From: Bosea sp. ANAM02
GTDB taxonomy: Bacteria; Pseudomonadota; Alphaproteobacteria; Rhizobiales; Beijerinckiaceae
Direction: 5' to 3'
Length of the DNA stretch: 64,000 nucleotides
Assembly (NCBI RefSeq): GCF_011764485.1
Contig: NZ_AP022848.1
Location: 4,306,001-4,370,000 of the forward strand
The notes beneath the pieces were generated by a model, which was given only the letters and a program-made list of their open reading frames with translations, was not told where the DNA came from and made no database searches. Below are positions 55,183 to 64,000 of this stretch, in pieces (the first letter of the stretch is position 1; the number at the start of each line of letters is the position of its first letter). The translations under genes were made by a program, and so were the position numbers.

Positions 55183-56022
55183 TCACTCGCCCTTGTCGAG
55201 GGAGATGTCCGGTGCTGTCGGCACCTTCATGCCGACGACGTGGTAGCCCGCGTCGACATGCATGATCTCGCCGGTGATGCCGCGCGACATGTCGGAGACC
55301 AGGAAGACAGCGGTCTCGCCGACCTCCTCGATCGTCACCGTCCGGCGCAGAGGCGAATTGTACTCGTTCCACTTCAGGATGTAGCGGAAATCGCCGATGC
55401 CGGAGGCCGCGAGCGTCTTGATCGGGCCGGCCGAGATTGCGTTGACGCGGATCTTCTGCGGGCCGAGATCGGCGGCGAGATACTGCACGCTCGATTCCAG
55501 CGCCGCCTTGGCGACACCCATGACATTGTAATGCGGCATCCATTTCTCGGCGCCGTAATAGGTCAGGGTCAAAAGCGAGCCGCCATCCGGCATCAGCTTC
55601 TCGGCGCGCTGGGTAATCGCCGTGAAGGAATAGCAGGAGATCAGCAGCGACTTCGAGAAATTGGCCTCGCTCGTATCGACATAGCGGCCGGTCAATTCGT
55701 CCTTGTCGGAGAAGGCGATGCAGTGGACCACGAAGTCGAGCTTGCCCCAGAGCTTCTCGATCTCGGCGAAGACCGCATCGATCGTGGCGCCGTCGGTGAC
55801 GTCGCAATGCCCCACGACATGGCCGCCGAGCTGCTTGGCCAGCGGCTCGACCCGCTTCTTCAGCGCGTCGCCCTGATAGGTGAAGGCGAGTTCCGCACCG
55901 GCATCCGCCGCCGCCTTGGCGATGCCCCAGGCGATGGAGCGGTTGTTCGCGACGCCCATCACGAGCCCGCGCTTGCCCTTGAGGAGATTGGCGGTCGGCG
56001 AAACGGCGTTGGAATCAGGCAT
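55183..56022 (-). CDS. fabI: Enoyl-[acyl-carrier-protein] reductase (NADH), FabI
   Basis: A 279-residue SDR-type enoyl-ACP reductase for the last step of the fatty-acid elongation cycle. FabI-specific features: the wide cofactor motif MGVANNRSIAWGIAKA, HCIAFSDKDEL, the active-site Tyr and Lys in the YNVMGVAKAALE segment, and AISAGPIKTLAASGI. The first ATG at 56022 is used. It is transcribed alone on the minus strand and converges with the folate operon. Confidence 0.95.
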   Translation of the reverse strand: MPDSNAVSPTANLLKGKRGLVMGVANNRSIAWGIAKAAADAGAELAFTYQGDALKKRVEPLAKQLGGHVVGHCDVTDGATIDAVFAEIEKLWGKLDFVVHCIAFSDKDELTGRYVDTSEANFSKSLLISCYSFTAITQRAEKLMPDGGSLLTLTYYGAEKWMPHYNVMGVAKAALESSVQYLAADLGPQKIRVNAISAGPIKTLAASGIGDFRYILKWNEYNSPLRRTVTIEEVGETAVFLVSDMSRGITGEIMHVDAGYHVVGMKVPTAPDISLDKGE

Positions 56023-56177
56023 GGGAAACCCGCAGATGAATGACGAGCAGGTCTCTTAGAACAGTCGCAGGGAAACGGGAACCGCTTTGATGCCCGCCTC
56101 CACGGCTGAATCACGCATAAGGCGGCGCTCCGGGACCCGCATCGCCTGTTTTCGACCTCGCCGGCAGTCGAGCCGGC

Positions 56178-57107
56178 TCACTTGGCTTCGTCACGCCCTT
56201 TCATCAGCGCCGTGAGTTCGGCATCGCTCGCGGGCATCTCGATATCGATGGCGACGAAGAGATCGCCGACCGCGCCCTTCTCGCCCTTGAGCCCCTTGCC
56301 GCGCAGGCGGAACTGCCGGGCCGTGCCGGTCAGCGGCGGGATGTTCATCTCGACCGCGCCGGTCAGCGTCGGGACATGCAGCGGCCCGCCGAGCACCGCC
56401 CTGGCGAGCGGCACCGTGACGCGGGTGCGCAGATCGTTGCCGTCGATGGTGAAGCGCGAATCCGGCTTGACCTTGATGGTCATCATCACGTCGCCGGCCT
56501 CGCCCGAGAACGGATCGACCTGGCCGAGCCCGCGCAGGCGCATCACCTTGCCGTCGCTCACTCCCTCGGGGATGGTGATCTCGACCTCGCGGCCACCCGG
56601 CAGCTTGACCCGGCGGGTGCCGCCGGTCGCGGCCTGCGCCAGGGTGACTTCGAGCGTAAAACTCTGCTCCGGCGGCTTCTGCGGCTCGGGCCGGCCGCGG
56701 GCCCGCCGGGAGCCCTCGCCGAAGAGCGAGGAGAAGATGTCGGAGGCGTCGAAGCCGGCATCGCCGCCCCCCGGACCGGCGCGTCCGCCGAACGGATGGC
56801 CGCCGCCCTGGCCGAAATTGAACTCGAAGCCGCCGCTGCGCCCGCCCCGGCCGGCGCCCATGCCCTCGAAGCCCTGAAAGCGCGGCTTGCCCTCGGCATC
56901 GATCTCGCCGCGATCGAACTGCTTGCGCTTGGTCTCGTCGCCGACGATCTCATAGGCGGCGTTGAGCTCGGAGAACTTGTCCTGCGCCTTGGGGTCGTCC
57001 CGGTTGCGGTCCGGATGCAGCTCCTTGGCGCGCTTGCGGAAAGCCTTCTTGATTTCCGCATCGCTCGCGCCGCGGGCGACGCCCAGAACCTGATAGGGAT
57101 CGCGCAT
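56178..57107 (-). CDS. DnaJ-family co-chaperone without zinc finger (CbpA-like)
   Basis: A 309-residue type II DnaJ protein. The J-domain (residues 1-68) has the HPD motif in [12 protein letters not shown] Gly/Phe-rich linker follows (residues 78-115, many GGR/GFEFNF units), then the two peptide-binding beta domains ([41 protein letters not shown]). The CxxCxGxG zinc finger of DnaJ is absent, so it is a CbpA-type Hsp70 partner. The ATG at 57107 is preceded by AAAGAGG. Confidence 0.92.
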   Translation of the reverse strand: MRDPYQVLGVARGASDAEIKKAFRKRAKELHPDRNRDDPKAQDKFSELNAAYEIVGDETKRKQFDRGEIDAEGKPRFQGFEGMGAGRGGRSGGFEFNFGQGGGHPFGGRAGPGGGDAGFDASDIFSSLFGEGSRRARGRPEPQKPPEQSFTLEVTLAQAATGGTRRVKLPGGREVEITIPEGVSDGKVMRLRGLGQVDPFSGEAGDVMMTIKVKPDSRFTIDGNDLRTRVTVPLARAVLGGPLHVPTLTGAVEMNIPPLTGTARQFRLRGKGLKGEKGAVGDLFVAIDIEMPASDAELTALMKGRDEAK

Positions 57108-57260
57108 CCAATACCTCTTTCACGCAAAATCGAACGGCCAGCGCCGAAGCCGACAGCCGTCCGTCTCGCCCTATGTGGGGGCGGTGTGGCGTGTGCGCAA
57201 CACCTATTCCGGGCCGTTTTGCACCCGGCTCGATGGCGAGGCAAGCGGCGTGAAAAGCCT

Positions 57261-57731
57261 TTAGCTCAGGCCCTTCCAGGGACCCATGTCCTTGACCGCC
57301 CATTCGCCGCCGGAAGGGCGGCAGGCCGTGCCCTGAAGCTTGACCGGCCGGGCCTGCGTCTGGACGCTGGCGATGAAGGCCCGGCAGATCTCGTCGGCGC
57401 GCAGGAAAGGGCCGCCGACCGGGATGAAGGAGCCCTTGATGCCGCTTTGGGGATTGTCCCAGGAGACGGCGGCGCCATTGCCCTGCGGATCGAGCGCCAC
57501 GCCCATCGCCCCGTCGGCCCGGCGCATGTCTTCAGGTCCCAGCTCCGACGCCAGGCTGGCGAGCGGGCCGGCGCGATCGCCGCCACGGGCCGGCAGGACC
57601 GAGGAGGTCGTCATGGACGAGGTCGCGGCGACCTCGTCCTCGCTCTTGCTCGACAGGCCGAGAATCGGGAAGGAGACGGAACAGCCGGCGCTGAACACGG
57701 CCAAAAGCGCGACGGCAGCCAGCGGGCGCAT
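57261..57731 (-). CDS. RT0821/Lpp0805-like surface lipoprotein
   Basis: A 156-residue lipoprotein: signal LAAVALLAVFSAGC with the lipidated Cys near residue 17. The mature part has a linker rich in Ser and Ala, followed by the ALDPQGNGAAVSWDNPQSGIKGSFIPVG and ICRAFIASV...LQGTACRPSGGEW segments typical of alphaproteobacterial 17-kDa-antigen-like surface proteins. ATG 57731 is chosen because it precedes the signal directly; the longer frame to 57860 crosses the pdxH start on the other strand. Function unknown; outer-membrane location likely. Confidence 0.75.
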   Translation of the reverse strand: MRPLAAVALLAVFSAGCSVSFPILGLSSKSEDEVAATSSMTTSSVLPARGGDRAGPLASLASELGPEDMRRADGAMGVALDPQGNGAAVSWDNPQSGIKGSFIPVGGPFLRADEICRAFIASVQTQARPVKLQGTACRPSGGEWAVKDMGPWKGLS

Positions 57732-57755
57732 GGGGGCTGCGCAACGGTTGAGGCT

Positions 57756-57784
57756 TTGGAACGTCCTCGACCCTGCCCTATATA
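57756..57784 (+). promoter_or_regulatory. Probable sigma-70 promoter of pdxH
   Basis: TTGGAA (57756-57761) and TATATA (57779-57784) with a 17-nt spacer, about 70 bp before the pdxH start codon and inside the divergent lipoprotein leader. Confidence 0.5.
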
Positions 57785-57854
57785 AATCGACCGCCCGAAT
57801 CCGGATCACTTCTGCGCTCGCCCGACGCCCATTTTCACTACCGAGGATTAGAAC

Positions 57855-58469
57855 GTGCAACCGTTAACGAGCGGTGACTTCACCGAGGAAAACGAGCCTT
57901 TCGCCTTGTTCCAGAAGTGGTTGGACGAGGCCACGAAGTCGGAGCCGAACGACCCGACCGGCATGGCGCTCTCGACCGTCGACGCCGAAGGCATGCCGAA
58001 CAGCCGCATGGTGCTGCTCAAGGGCCACGGGCCGGACGGTTTCGTGTTCTACACCAACACCGAGAGCCAGAAGGGCCAGGAACTCATCGGCCAGCCCAAG
58101 GCCGCCGCCCTGTTCCACTGGAAGAGCCTGCGCCGGCAGATCCGCATCCGCGGCACGGTCGCGCTCGTGACCGACGCCGAGTCGGACGCCTATTTCCACT
58201 CCCGCCCGCGCGACAGCCGCATCGGCGCCTGGGCTTCGCAGCAGTCTCGCCCGCTGGAGAGCCGCTTCGCGCTGGAGAAGGCGGTGGCGAGCTACACGCT
58301 GAAATTCGGCATCGGCGAGATTCCGCGCCCGGCCTACTGGCGCGGCTTTCGCATCACCCCGACCTATATCGAGTTCTGGCGCGACGGCGCCTTCCGCCTG
58401 CATGACCGCATCATCTTCCGCCGCGACGCGTCCGATGCGCCCTGGACGAAGACCCGCTTCTACCCCTGA
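57855..58469 (+). CDS. pdxH: Pyridoxamine 5'-phosphate oxidase
   Basis: A 204-residue FMN enzyme making pyridoxal phosphate from pyridoxine or pyridoxamine phosphate. The split-barrel core shows [53 protein letters not shown] and the C-terminal [21 protein letters not shown]. The GTG start at 57855 has GAGGA 7 nt upstream. An SDR gene begins 14 bp after the stop and is probably co-transcribed. Confidence 0.95.
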   Translation: MQPLTSGDFTEENEPFALFQKWLDEATKSEPNDPTGMALSTVDAEGMPNSRMVLLKGHGPDGFVFYTNTESQKGQELIGQPKAAALFHWKSLRRQIRIRGTVALVTDAESDAYFHSRPRDSRIGAWASQQSRPLESRFALEKAVASYTLKFGIGEIPRPAYWRGFRITPTYIEFWRDGAFRLHDRIIFRRDASDAPWTKTRFYP

Positions 58470-58482
58470 GGATCCCAGCCAC

Positions 58483-59259
58483 ATGGCGATGCCCAAGTTC
58501 GATTTCCCGAAGACCGAGGCCGGCAAGCGCCCGGTGATGCTGCTGACCGGGGCGAGCCGCGGCATCGGCCATGCCACGGTGATGCAGTTCGCCATGGCGG
58601 GCTGGCGCATCCTGTCCTGCTCGCGCCAGGCCTTCTCCGACAAATGCCCCTGGCCGTCGGGCGCGGACGACCATGTCCAGATCGATCTCGGCGACCCCGA
58701 GGACACGATGCGCGGCATCGCCGAGATCAAGAAGCGGCTGGCGATCGAGGGCGGCAAGCTCAACGCACTGGTCAACAATGCCGGCATCTCGCCGAAAGGG
58801 CGCAATGGCGAGCGGCTCGGCGCCGCCACCACCTCCTTCAACGACTGGCACAAGGTCTTCCAGGTCAATTTCTTTGCGCCGATCATGCTGGCGCGCGGGC
58901 TGCTCGACGAGCTCACCGCCGCCAAGGGCGCGATCGTCAACGTCTCCTCGATCGCGGGCTCGCGCGTGCATCCCTTCGCCGGAGCGGCCTATGCGACCTC
59001 GAAGGCGGCGCTCGCCAGCCTGACCCGCGAGATGGCCGCCGATTTCGGCCCGCTCGGCGTGCGCGTCAACGCGATCTCGCCCGGCGAGATCGACACCTCG
59101 ATCCTGTCGCCGGGCACGGACAAGATCGTCGCGACCCTGCCGATGCAGCGGCTCGGCAAGCCCGACGAGGTCGCCAAGGCGATTTATTTCCTCTGCACGG
59201 ACGCCTCGAGCTACGTCACCGGTTCGGAGCTGCACATCAATGGCGGACAGCACGTCTGA
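58483..59259 (+). CDS. SDR-family oxidoreductase
   Basis: A 258-residue classical SDR. LLTGASRGIGHATV is the cofactor loop, LNALVNNAGISPKGR the NNAG strand, VNVSSIAGSR the catalytic Ser, and YATSKAAL the Tyr-x-x-x-Lys; VNAISPGEIDTSIL and GSELHINGGQ finish the fold. The substrate is unknown. It lies in a run of plus-strand genes after pdxH (14 bp) and before a NUDIX hydrolase (17 bp), suggesting one transcript. Confidence 0.88.
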   Translation: MAMPKFDFPKTEAGKRPVMLLTGASRGIGHATVMQFAMAGWRILSCSRQAFSDKCPWPSGADDHVQIDLGDPEDTMRGIAEIKKRLAIEGGKLNALVNNAGISPKGRNGERLGAATTSFNDWHKVFQVNFFAPIMLARGLLDELTAAKGAIVNVSSIAGSRVHPFAGAAYATSKAALASLTREMAADFGPLGVRVNAISPGEIDTSILSPGTDKIVATLPMQRLGKPDEVAKAIYFLCTDASSYVTGSELHINGGQHV

Positions 59260-59275
59260 TGCGTGAGCCCCTGGC

Positions 59276-59758
59276 ATGAGCGAGGATGGCGGCCAGGTCA
59301 TCCGCTTCCCCACGCCCGGCCGGGCGGCGGCGCGGCCGGTGCTGGCGGCCTCGGTCGCCGTCTTCCGCGACGGCAAGGTGCTGCTGGCGACGCGAACCAA
59401 GCCGCCGGCCGATCAGCTCTGGTCGCTGCCGGGCGGCAAGGTCGAGCCCGGCGAGACGCTGGAGGAAGCGGCCCTGCGCGAACTGGATGAGGAGGTCGGC
59501 GTTTCCGCCCGCATCCTCGGCTTCAACCGCCATGTCGAGATCTTCGGCCGCGACGCCAGGGGCGCCGTAACCCATCACTTCGTCGTCGCCTCGTTCATCG
59601 GCGCATGGCTTTCCGGCGAGCCGCGCACAGGACCGGAGGCGGGTGCCGTGATGTGGGCCGATCCGCTGAAACTCGGCGGACTCGCCACCACGCGCGAACT
59701 GGGCGACGTCCTGCGGCGCGCGCATCAGCTCTTCACGGCCGGGGCGGGCTCCTCATGA
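59276..59758 (+). CDS. NUDIX hydrolase
   Basis: A 160-residue NUDIX enzyme. The 23-residue Nudix box is present in the expected form: GGKVEPGETLEEAALRELDEE. It hydrolyses a nucleoside diphosphate linked to another moiety (NADH, ADP-ribose or similar). The VAVFRDGKVLLATRTKPPAD beta strand precedes it. The stop overlaps the ATG of the next gene by 4 bp. Substrate not determined. Confidence 0.9.
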   Translation: MSEDGGQVIRFPTPGRAAARPVLAASVAVFRDGKVLLATRTKPPADQLWSLPGGKVEPGETLEEAALRELDEEVGVSARILGFNRHVEIFGRDARGAVTHHFVVASFIGAWLSGEPRTGPEAGAVMWADPLKLGGLATTRELGDVLRRAHQLFTAGAGSS

Positions 59759-60201
59759 CGGTCCGGCTTCCCCATCCGGCGCTGCTGGCCGTCCTGCTCC
59801 TGCTGCCGATCACGGCGGAGGCGCAGCAGCGGCCCGCACAACCGGCGGCGAAGCCTCCCGCGACCAAGCCTGCCGAGCCGCCTGCGCCGGAATCCACCGC
59901 CCCGCCCTACGAGCCGCAGCTCCTGCAACTCTCCGAGATCATGGGCTCGCTGGCCTATCTCAGGACGCTCTGCGGCGGTCGCGAAGCGCAGGATTGGCGC
60001 ACGCGGATGGCCGCGCTGATCGAGGCGGAAGGCCGGACGCCGCAACGCCGCGACCGGCTGACCGCTGCCTTCAATCGCGGCTTCAAGGCCTATTCCCTGA
60101 CCCATCGCTCCTGTACCGAGGCCAGCCAGGAAGCTTCCTCGCGTCTGGCGGCCGAGGGCGAGGCGCTGTCGCGGGCGCTCGCCGGGCGCTATGGCGGATA
60201 G
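59755..60201 (+). CDS. TIGR02301-type exported protein
   Basis: A 148-residue alphaproteobacterial exported protein. The signal peptide spans about residues 1-22 (LLAVLLLLPITAEAQQ), then a Pro/Ala-rich linker, and a conserved helical domain: LQLSEIMGSLAYLRTLCG, WRTRMAALIEAEG, RLTAAFNRGFKAYSLTHRSCTEAS. The two cysteines probably form a disulfide. The family is of unknown function. The ATG overlaps the NUDIX stop. Confidence 0.82.
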   Translation: MTVRLPHPALLAVLLLLPITAEAQQRPAQPAAKPPATKPAEPPAPESTAPPYEPQLLQLSEIMGSLAYLRTLCGGREAQDWRTRMAALIEAEGRTPQRRDRLTAAFNRGFKAYSLTHRSCTEASQEASSRLAAEGEALSRALAGRYGG

Positions 60202-60216
60202 GCAACAGCTGTTGCC
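60201..60216. repeat. Perfect 16-bp palindrome
   Basis: GGCAACAGCTGTTGCC is an exact palindrome directly after the TAG of the TIGR02301 gene. It lacks a loop and a T-tract, so it is not a normal terminator; it could be a protein-binding site. Confidence 0.5.
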
Positions 60217-60383
60217 GTAAGGCGTCTTCCACCGGATTTTCCCGGTCGCGTTAACCTTTCTTAAAGGCCACGGTAGCGTGCCGCTCTGGCACGGCCTATG
60301 TCTTGAGCATCGCCCAACCGTCGCGATCCGGGGCAGAACCGCCGCGATTCGCGTCAGACAGAAGGCTCAAGAGTTCCGTTTCG

Positions 60384-60653
60384 ATGCCGATCCAGCCAGA
60401 CGACACGATGCTCGACCCGAATCTCGCCGAGGACCATGGCGATGTCCGCCGCGTAGCCTATGGCTATGTCGAGGATGCCTTCAACGAGGCGCAGCAGGAC
60501 GGGCTCGATCCCGATGCCATGGCCCATGCCGCCCTGTTCGCGGCGCTGCGGACGCTGGTCGAGACCTATGGCGAGGACGCGACCGCGACCTTCGCCGAGA
60601 CGCTGGCCGACAAGGTGCGCTGCGGCGCCTTCACCTGCGGCACCCGCCACTGA
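60384..60653 (+). CDS. Conserved-looking acidic small protein (89 aa), hypothetical
   Basis: An 89-residue soluble acidic protein (DHGDVRRVAYGYVEDAFNEAQQDGLDPDAMAH... helical, ending CGAFTCGTRH). Similar small proteins occur in related genomes as I recall, but I cannot name a family. ATG 60384 is preferred to the TTG at 60303 that would add 27 residues of uncharacteristic composition; a second ATG at 60408 is possible. The C-terminal Cys-x4-Cys could bind metal, though there is no partner pair. Confidence 0.6.
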   Translation: MPIQPDDTMLDPNLAEDHGDVRRVAYGYVEDAFNEAQQDGLDPDAMAHAALFAALRTLVETYGEDATATFAETLADKVRCGAFTCGTRH

Positions 60654-60662
60654 GTATGCGAG

Positions 60663-61709
60663 TCAGGGCGCTGTCGCCGGCTGCGCCCTGATCGTTTCGA
60701 TGATCCGCAGTACGGCCGCGCTGTCGCCGAGCGGCATCTCCGCGCAGGCGCCCTCCCCCGCACGAATCGCCGCTATCGCCGCTTCCGCCTGGAATTGAAG
60801 GCCGTTGCCGGGAAAGGCGACATTCTCGCTGATCCGGCCCGATTGAGGCAGGCGGTCGAGCAGGCGCGCGATCCCGCCCGTTCCGCGTTCGTAAGCTGCA
60901 AGCGCGCGGCCGGCATCGGCATACCAACTCAACCGCTGGGCCTTCAGGAACGGCGCTTCGAGGATCAGCCCGCCGCACTCGCCCTCGACAAGCAGCCGGT
61001 TCGCCCCGTCCCGATCAAAGCCACAGGACAGCTCCACGACCGCGGCCGGATACTCCAGCCGGAATAGGCTCCGCCGGTCGACGCCGGTCCCGGCGGCGAG
61101 CCAGCTTCCGCTTACGGCTCGCGGATCGCCCAGCAGATCCAGGACAAGCGACAGCGGATAGACGCCGAGATCGAATGCCGCACCGCCGCCCAAGGCCGGA
61201 TCGAAGAAGCGGCTGCCCGGCTCCTCGGGATGGAGATAGGAGAGATCGGCACGGATGCGTTTGATCGCACCGATGCGGCCAGCGACAATCTGCTCGCGCG
61301 CCCGGCGCACCGCCGGCAGGAAGCGACTCCACAGTGCTTCCATCGCGAAGACGCCGCGCTCGGCGGCCGCCTGCGCGATTCTCTCGACATCGGCGCTGGC
61401 GAGCGCGATCGGCTTCTCGATCAGAACCGGCTTGCCGGCCGCGATGGCTTTGAGCGCCTGCGTGGCATGGAGATGGTTGGGCGTCGCGATATAGACCGCT
61501 TCGATCGCGGAATCGGCCAGGAAGGCCGCTTCGTCATCATAGGCCGTCGCCTCGCCGAACCGCCCGGCGAACCCCTGCGCCTTATCGAGCGAACGCGAGT
61601 GCACGGCGGCGATGCGGGCCTGCGGCAGCAGGCCGAGATCGTTGGCGAAGAGCCCGGCAATCGTGCCGGTGCCCATGATCCCCCAGCCGAATGGCCCGTT
61701 CTGCGCCAA
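60663..61709 (-). CDS. Gfo/Idh/MocA-family oxidoreductase
   Basis: A 348-residue NAD(P)-dependent sugar or cyclitol dehydrogenase-like enzyme. The Rossmann motif is WGIMGTGTIAG, the NAD-binding EKPIAL motif carries the conserved Lys, and ATPNHLHATQALKAIAAGKPVL is the usual linker. C-terminal alpha/beta domain: PALGGGAAFDLGVYPLSLVLDLLG. The start is TTG 61709 with GGAGG 5 nt upstream. The substrate is unknown; it is convergent with the small acidic protein gene. Confidence 0.9.
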   Translation of the reverse strand: MAQNGPFGWGIMGTGTIAGLFANDLGLLPQARIAAVHSRSLDKAQGFAGRFGEATAYDDEAAFLADSAIEAVYIATPNHLHATQALKAIAAGKPVLIEKPIALASADVERIAQAAAERGVFAMEALWSRFLPAVRRAREQIVAGRIGAIKRIRADLSYLHPEEPGSRFFDPALGGGAAFDLGVYPLSLVLDLLGDPRAVSGSWLAAGTGVDRRSLFRLEYPAAVVELSCGFDRDGANRLLVEGECGGLILEAPFLKAQRLSWYADAGRALAAYERGTGGIARLLDRLPQSGRISENVAFPGNGLQFQAEAAIAAIRAGEGACAEMPLGDSAAVLRIIETIRAQPATAP

Positions 61710-61765
61710 GCGCCCCTCCCTCGCTGGCGACGAGCGATAGCGGAGGGGCGTTAAGGCCGGGTTCC

Positions 61766-63361
61766 TCAGACGGCGAGCGCGAAGCCGTCCTTGCGGTGGT
61801 CGGAGGCGCCGAACATCACGCCGCGCTTGTGATCGACCCAGATCGCCTGGCAGCCGCCAAGCGGCTCCTCGGACCAGATCACGTCATGGCCGCGCGCCTT
61901 CAGGTCGGCGGCGATGCTCGCGGGGATCGTCGTCTCCAGCGAGAGCTTGCCGTCATAGGCGAAGCTGCGCGGCGCGTCCGAGGCCTGCTGCGGGTCGAAG
62001 CCGCGGTCGAGGATGCCGGAGAGGAAATGGGCATGGCCGGTCGACTGGTACTGGCCGCCCATCACACCGAACGGCATGATCGGCTTGCCGTCCTTGGCAA
62101 GCATGCCCGGGATGATCGTGTGGAACGGGCGCTTGCGCGGCGCGATGGCGTTGGGATGGCCTTCGATCAGGCGGAAGCCCGAGCCGCGGTTCTGCAGCAT
62201 GACGCCGGCCTTGGCCGCATAGATGCCGCTGCCGAAGGCGGAGAACAGCGAGTTGATGAAGGAGACCATGTTACCCTTGCCGTCGACGACGCAGAGATAG
62301 ATCGTGTCCTTGTGCAGGGGCATGTCGAAGGCTTCGGGCGCCGCCGCCTTCTCCAGGCTGATCTCCCCACGGATGCGCCCAACGAACTGGTCCGACAGGA
62401 AGGCATCCGTATCGAAGGGGCTGACAGCGGGATCGGCGACCAGCGCATCGCGCTGGCGATAGGCGGCCTTGCTGGCTTCGGCGAGGAGGTGGATGCGGTC
62501 GGCCTCGCTGAGCTTCTCGTCCTTCATGTCGAAGCCTTCGAGGATGCGCGCGATCAGCAGCGCGGCGATGCCCTGGCCGTTCGGCGGGCATTCCCAGAGG
62601 CGGTGGCCGCGATAATCGGCGCCGATCGGATCGACATAATCCGGCTTCGAGGCGGCGAAATCCTCGAGGCTGATCAGGCTGCCGGCCGCGTTGAGCACGG
62701 AGACCATGTCCTCGGCAAGCTCTCCCTCATAGAACGCCGAGCGACCTTCGCGGGCCACGCGGCGCAGCATGTTGCCGAGAGCGGGATGGACCATCCTGTC
62801 GCCGACCGCCGGGGGATTGCCGCCCGGCAGGTAGACGGCGTTGCCAAGGCCGTGCTTCTCGATGCGCCCGCGGGCCTTGGCCCAGTCGAGCGCGACGCGC
62901 GGCGTCACCACGAAGCCCTCCTCGGCGGCGCGGATCGCGGCTGCGAAGATCTCGTCGAGGCTCTTGCTGCCATGGTCGGCGACGAGGCGGCACCAGGCGT
63001 CGATGGCGCCGGGCACGGTCACGGCATGGGGCGAATCCGCCGCGATCGACGTCATGCCCTGACCGAGGAACCAGCCGAGATCGGCCTTGGCGGCCGAGCG
63101 GCCCGAGCCGTTGATCGCGACCATCCTGCCATTGGCCGGCGCATAGATCGCAAAGCAGTCGCCGCCGATGCCGGTCATATGCGGATCGACCACCGCCTGG
63201 ACGGCCACCGCCGCGATCGCGGCATCGATGGCGTTGCCGCCGTTGCGCAGGATCTCGACCGCCGCCAGCGTCGAGGCCGGATGCGAGGTCGCCGCCATGC
63301 CGCGATCGCCGACCGCAACCGGCCGGCCCGGCACCATGAAATCGCGAACGCCCCAGCTCAT
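61766..63361 (-). CDS. Gamma-glutamyltransferase family protein
   Basis: A 531-residue Ntn-hydrolase of the gamma-glutamyltranspeptidase family. The self-cleaving nucleophile is Thr353 in [11 protein letters not shown], and the [12 protein letters not shown] and [11 protein letters not shown] segments line the active site; NPRPFHTI-like [12 protein letters not shown] and [12 protein letters not shown] follow. No signal peptide is seen, so it may be cytoplasmic, unlike classical GGT. ATG 63361 with GGAG 6 nt upstream is preferred; the frame remains open further upstream without support. Some relatives act on oxamate- or acyl-amino-acid substrates instead of glutathione. Confidence 0.9.
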   Translation of the reverse strand: MSWGVRDFMVPGRPVAVGDRGMAATSHPASTLAAVEILRNGGNAIDAAIAAVAVQAVVDPHMTGIGGDCFAIYAPANGRMVAINGSGRSAAKADLGWFLGQGMTSIAADSPHAVTVPGAIDAWCRLVADHGSKSLDEIFAAAIRAAEEGFVVTPRVALDWAKARGRIEKHGLGNAVYLPGGNPPAVGDRMVHPALGNMLRRVAREGRSAFYEGELAEDMVSVLNAAGSLISLEDFAASKPDYVDPIGADYRGHRLWECPPNGQGIAALLIARILEGFDMKDEKLSEADRIHLLAEASKAAYRQRDALVADPAVSPFDTDAFLSDQFVGRIRGEISLEKAAAPEAFDMPLHKDTIYLCVVDGKGNMVSFINSLFSAFGSGIYAAKAGVMLQNRGSGFRLIEGHPNAIAPRKRPFHTIIPGMLAKDGKPIMPFGVMGGQYQSTGHAHFLSGILDRGFDPQQASDAPRSFAYDGKLSLETTIPASIAADLKARGHDVIWSEEPLGGCQAIWVDHKRGVMFGASDHRKDGFALAV

Positions 63362-63550
63362 GCCCGTCTCCACCTCTGCGGCGCCATCGCTGCGCGGCGC
63401 CCTGTTCCCCAACGCTTTGGCGCGCCGGAAGGGGGCTTGGCAATCCCGCCCCGCGCATGGCCGACGCGATCCGCCCCTCGCCGCACGCAACGATCGCGAT
63501 TGACATAGCCGCACATCGGACTATCGCCGCGTCCGAAGGACGGGCCTGCC

Positions 63551-64000
63551 ATGCAAGACTACATCCGCAAGATCATCGGGGCGCGCGTCTATGACGTCGC
63601 GATCGAAAGCCCGCTCGATCCGTTGCCGCGTTTGTCAGCCCGGATCGGTGGCAGCGCCCTGCTCAAGCGCGAGGATCTGCAGCCCGTCTTCTCGTTCAAG
63701 CTGCGTGGCGCCTACAACAAGATCGCGGGCCTTTCCGCCATCGAGGCCGAGCGCGGCGTGATCTGCGCCTCGGCCGGCAATCATGCGCAGGGCGTGGCGC
63801 TGGCGGCGAAGAAACTCGGCATCAAGGCGACCATCGTGATGCCGCGCACCACGCCGGACATCAAGGTTCAGGCGGTGCGCAGCCTCGGCGGGCGCGTCGT
63901 GCTGCATGGCGAGAATTTCGAGGAGGCCTATGGCCATGCCCGCAAGCTCGAGGCCGAGAAGGGGCTGACCTTCGTCCACCCCTATGACGACCCGGACGTC
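63551..64000 (+). CDS. ilvA: Threonine dehydratase, N-terminal part (cut by window end)
   Basis: The first 150 residues of a PLP-dependent threonine deaminase. The PLP Lys50 is in PVFSFKLRGAYNK, the CASAGNHAQGVALAA phosphate loop is intact, and EDLQPV precedes it, as in biosynthetic IlvA. The reaction is threonine to 2-oxobutanoate, the entry to isoleucine. Without the C-terminus, the regulatory ACT domain, which separates IlvA from TdcB, cannot be seen; the N-terminal pattern favours the biosynthetic form. Confidence 0.88.
   Translation, partial: MQDYIRKIIGARVYDVAIESPLDPLPRLSARIGGSALLKREDLQPVFSFKLRGAYNKIAGLSAIEAERGVICASAGNHAQGVALAAKKLGIKATIVMPRTTPDIKVQAVRSLGGRVVLHGENFEEAYGHARKLEAEKGLTFVHPYDDPDV

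Overview
The window is a high-GC chromosomal segment of an alphaproteobacterium. Gene content (UDP-glucuronate/dTDP-rhamnose polysaccharide genes, TIGR02301-type and RT0821-like surface proteins, ECF sigma/anti-sigma pair, Pls/PosA-type NRPS) and several short palindromic intergenic repeats point to Hyphomicrobiales, most likely a Bosea- or Bradyrhizobium-like organism. The genus is inferred from pattern memory, not from a search. No phage, insertion sequence, CRISPR array or rRNA was seen.

Layout: 1-6533 is a tightly packed plus-strand catabolic operon (hydantoinase-like amidohydrolase cut by the window edge, M20 carbamoyl/allantoate amidohydrolase, flavin reductase-like protein, hydantoin/Asp-Glu racemase, FAD-linked 2-hydroxyacid dehydrogenase, DapA-family lyase, SDR). 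7391-18135 is a polysaccharide-precursor region (ugd, a WcaJ/ExoY-like sugar transferase, a phosphohexomutase, a UDP-glucuronate 4-epimerase, rfbBCDA) with a PcaF-like thiolase inserted. 18206-24246 is the most interesting part: a TPP riboswitch followed by genes for a LuxE-like acyl-activating protein, a LuxC-like acyl reductase, an ABC transporter (ATPase, permease, NMT1/THI5-like binding protein) and an SDR. This is the layout expected for uptake of a carboxylated thiamin precursor and its stepwise reduction to an alcohol.

24423-27865 (minus strand) holds an ECF sigma factor, an anti-sigma factor, a SorA-like sulfite dehydrogenase and two c-type cytochromes, with an ECF-like promoter just before sorA. 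katG (minus) and oxyR (plus) are divergent at 28009-31338. 31303-33881 contains tRNA-Gln(TTG), tRNA-Pro(CGG), four very small or secreted proteins and a metallo-beta-lactamase-fold hydrolase. 33892-43004 carries a DUF1499-type membrane protein, a chemotaxis receptor, a fatty-acyl-CoA-ligase-like enzyme divergent from a MarR regulator, an amidase and a class III aminotransferase.

43215-64000 is largely housekeeping: an L,D-transpeptidase, an HDAC-fold deacetylase, ribB with an N-terminal HTH and degenerate GTP-cyclohydrolase domain, aroC, a 1339-residue Pls/PosA-type NRPS, a histidine phosphatase, folP-folB-folK, fabI, a CbpA-like DnaJ, pdxH, an SDR, a NUDIX hydrolase, a TIGR02301 protein, an MocA-type oxidoreductase, a gamma-glutamyltransferase and the start of ilvA. 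Palindromic repeats of four families sit in gaps between genes; one copy is visibly nested inside another.
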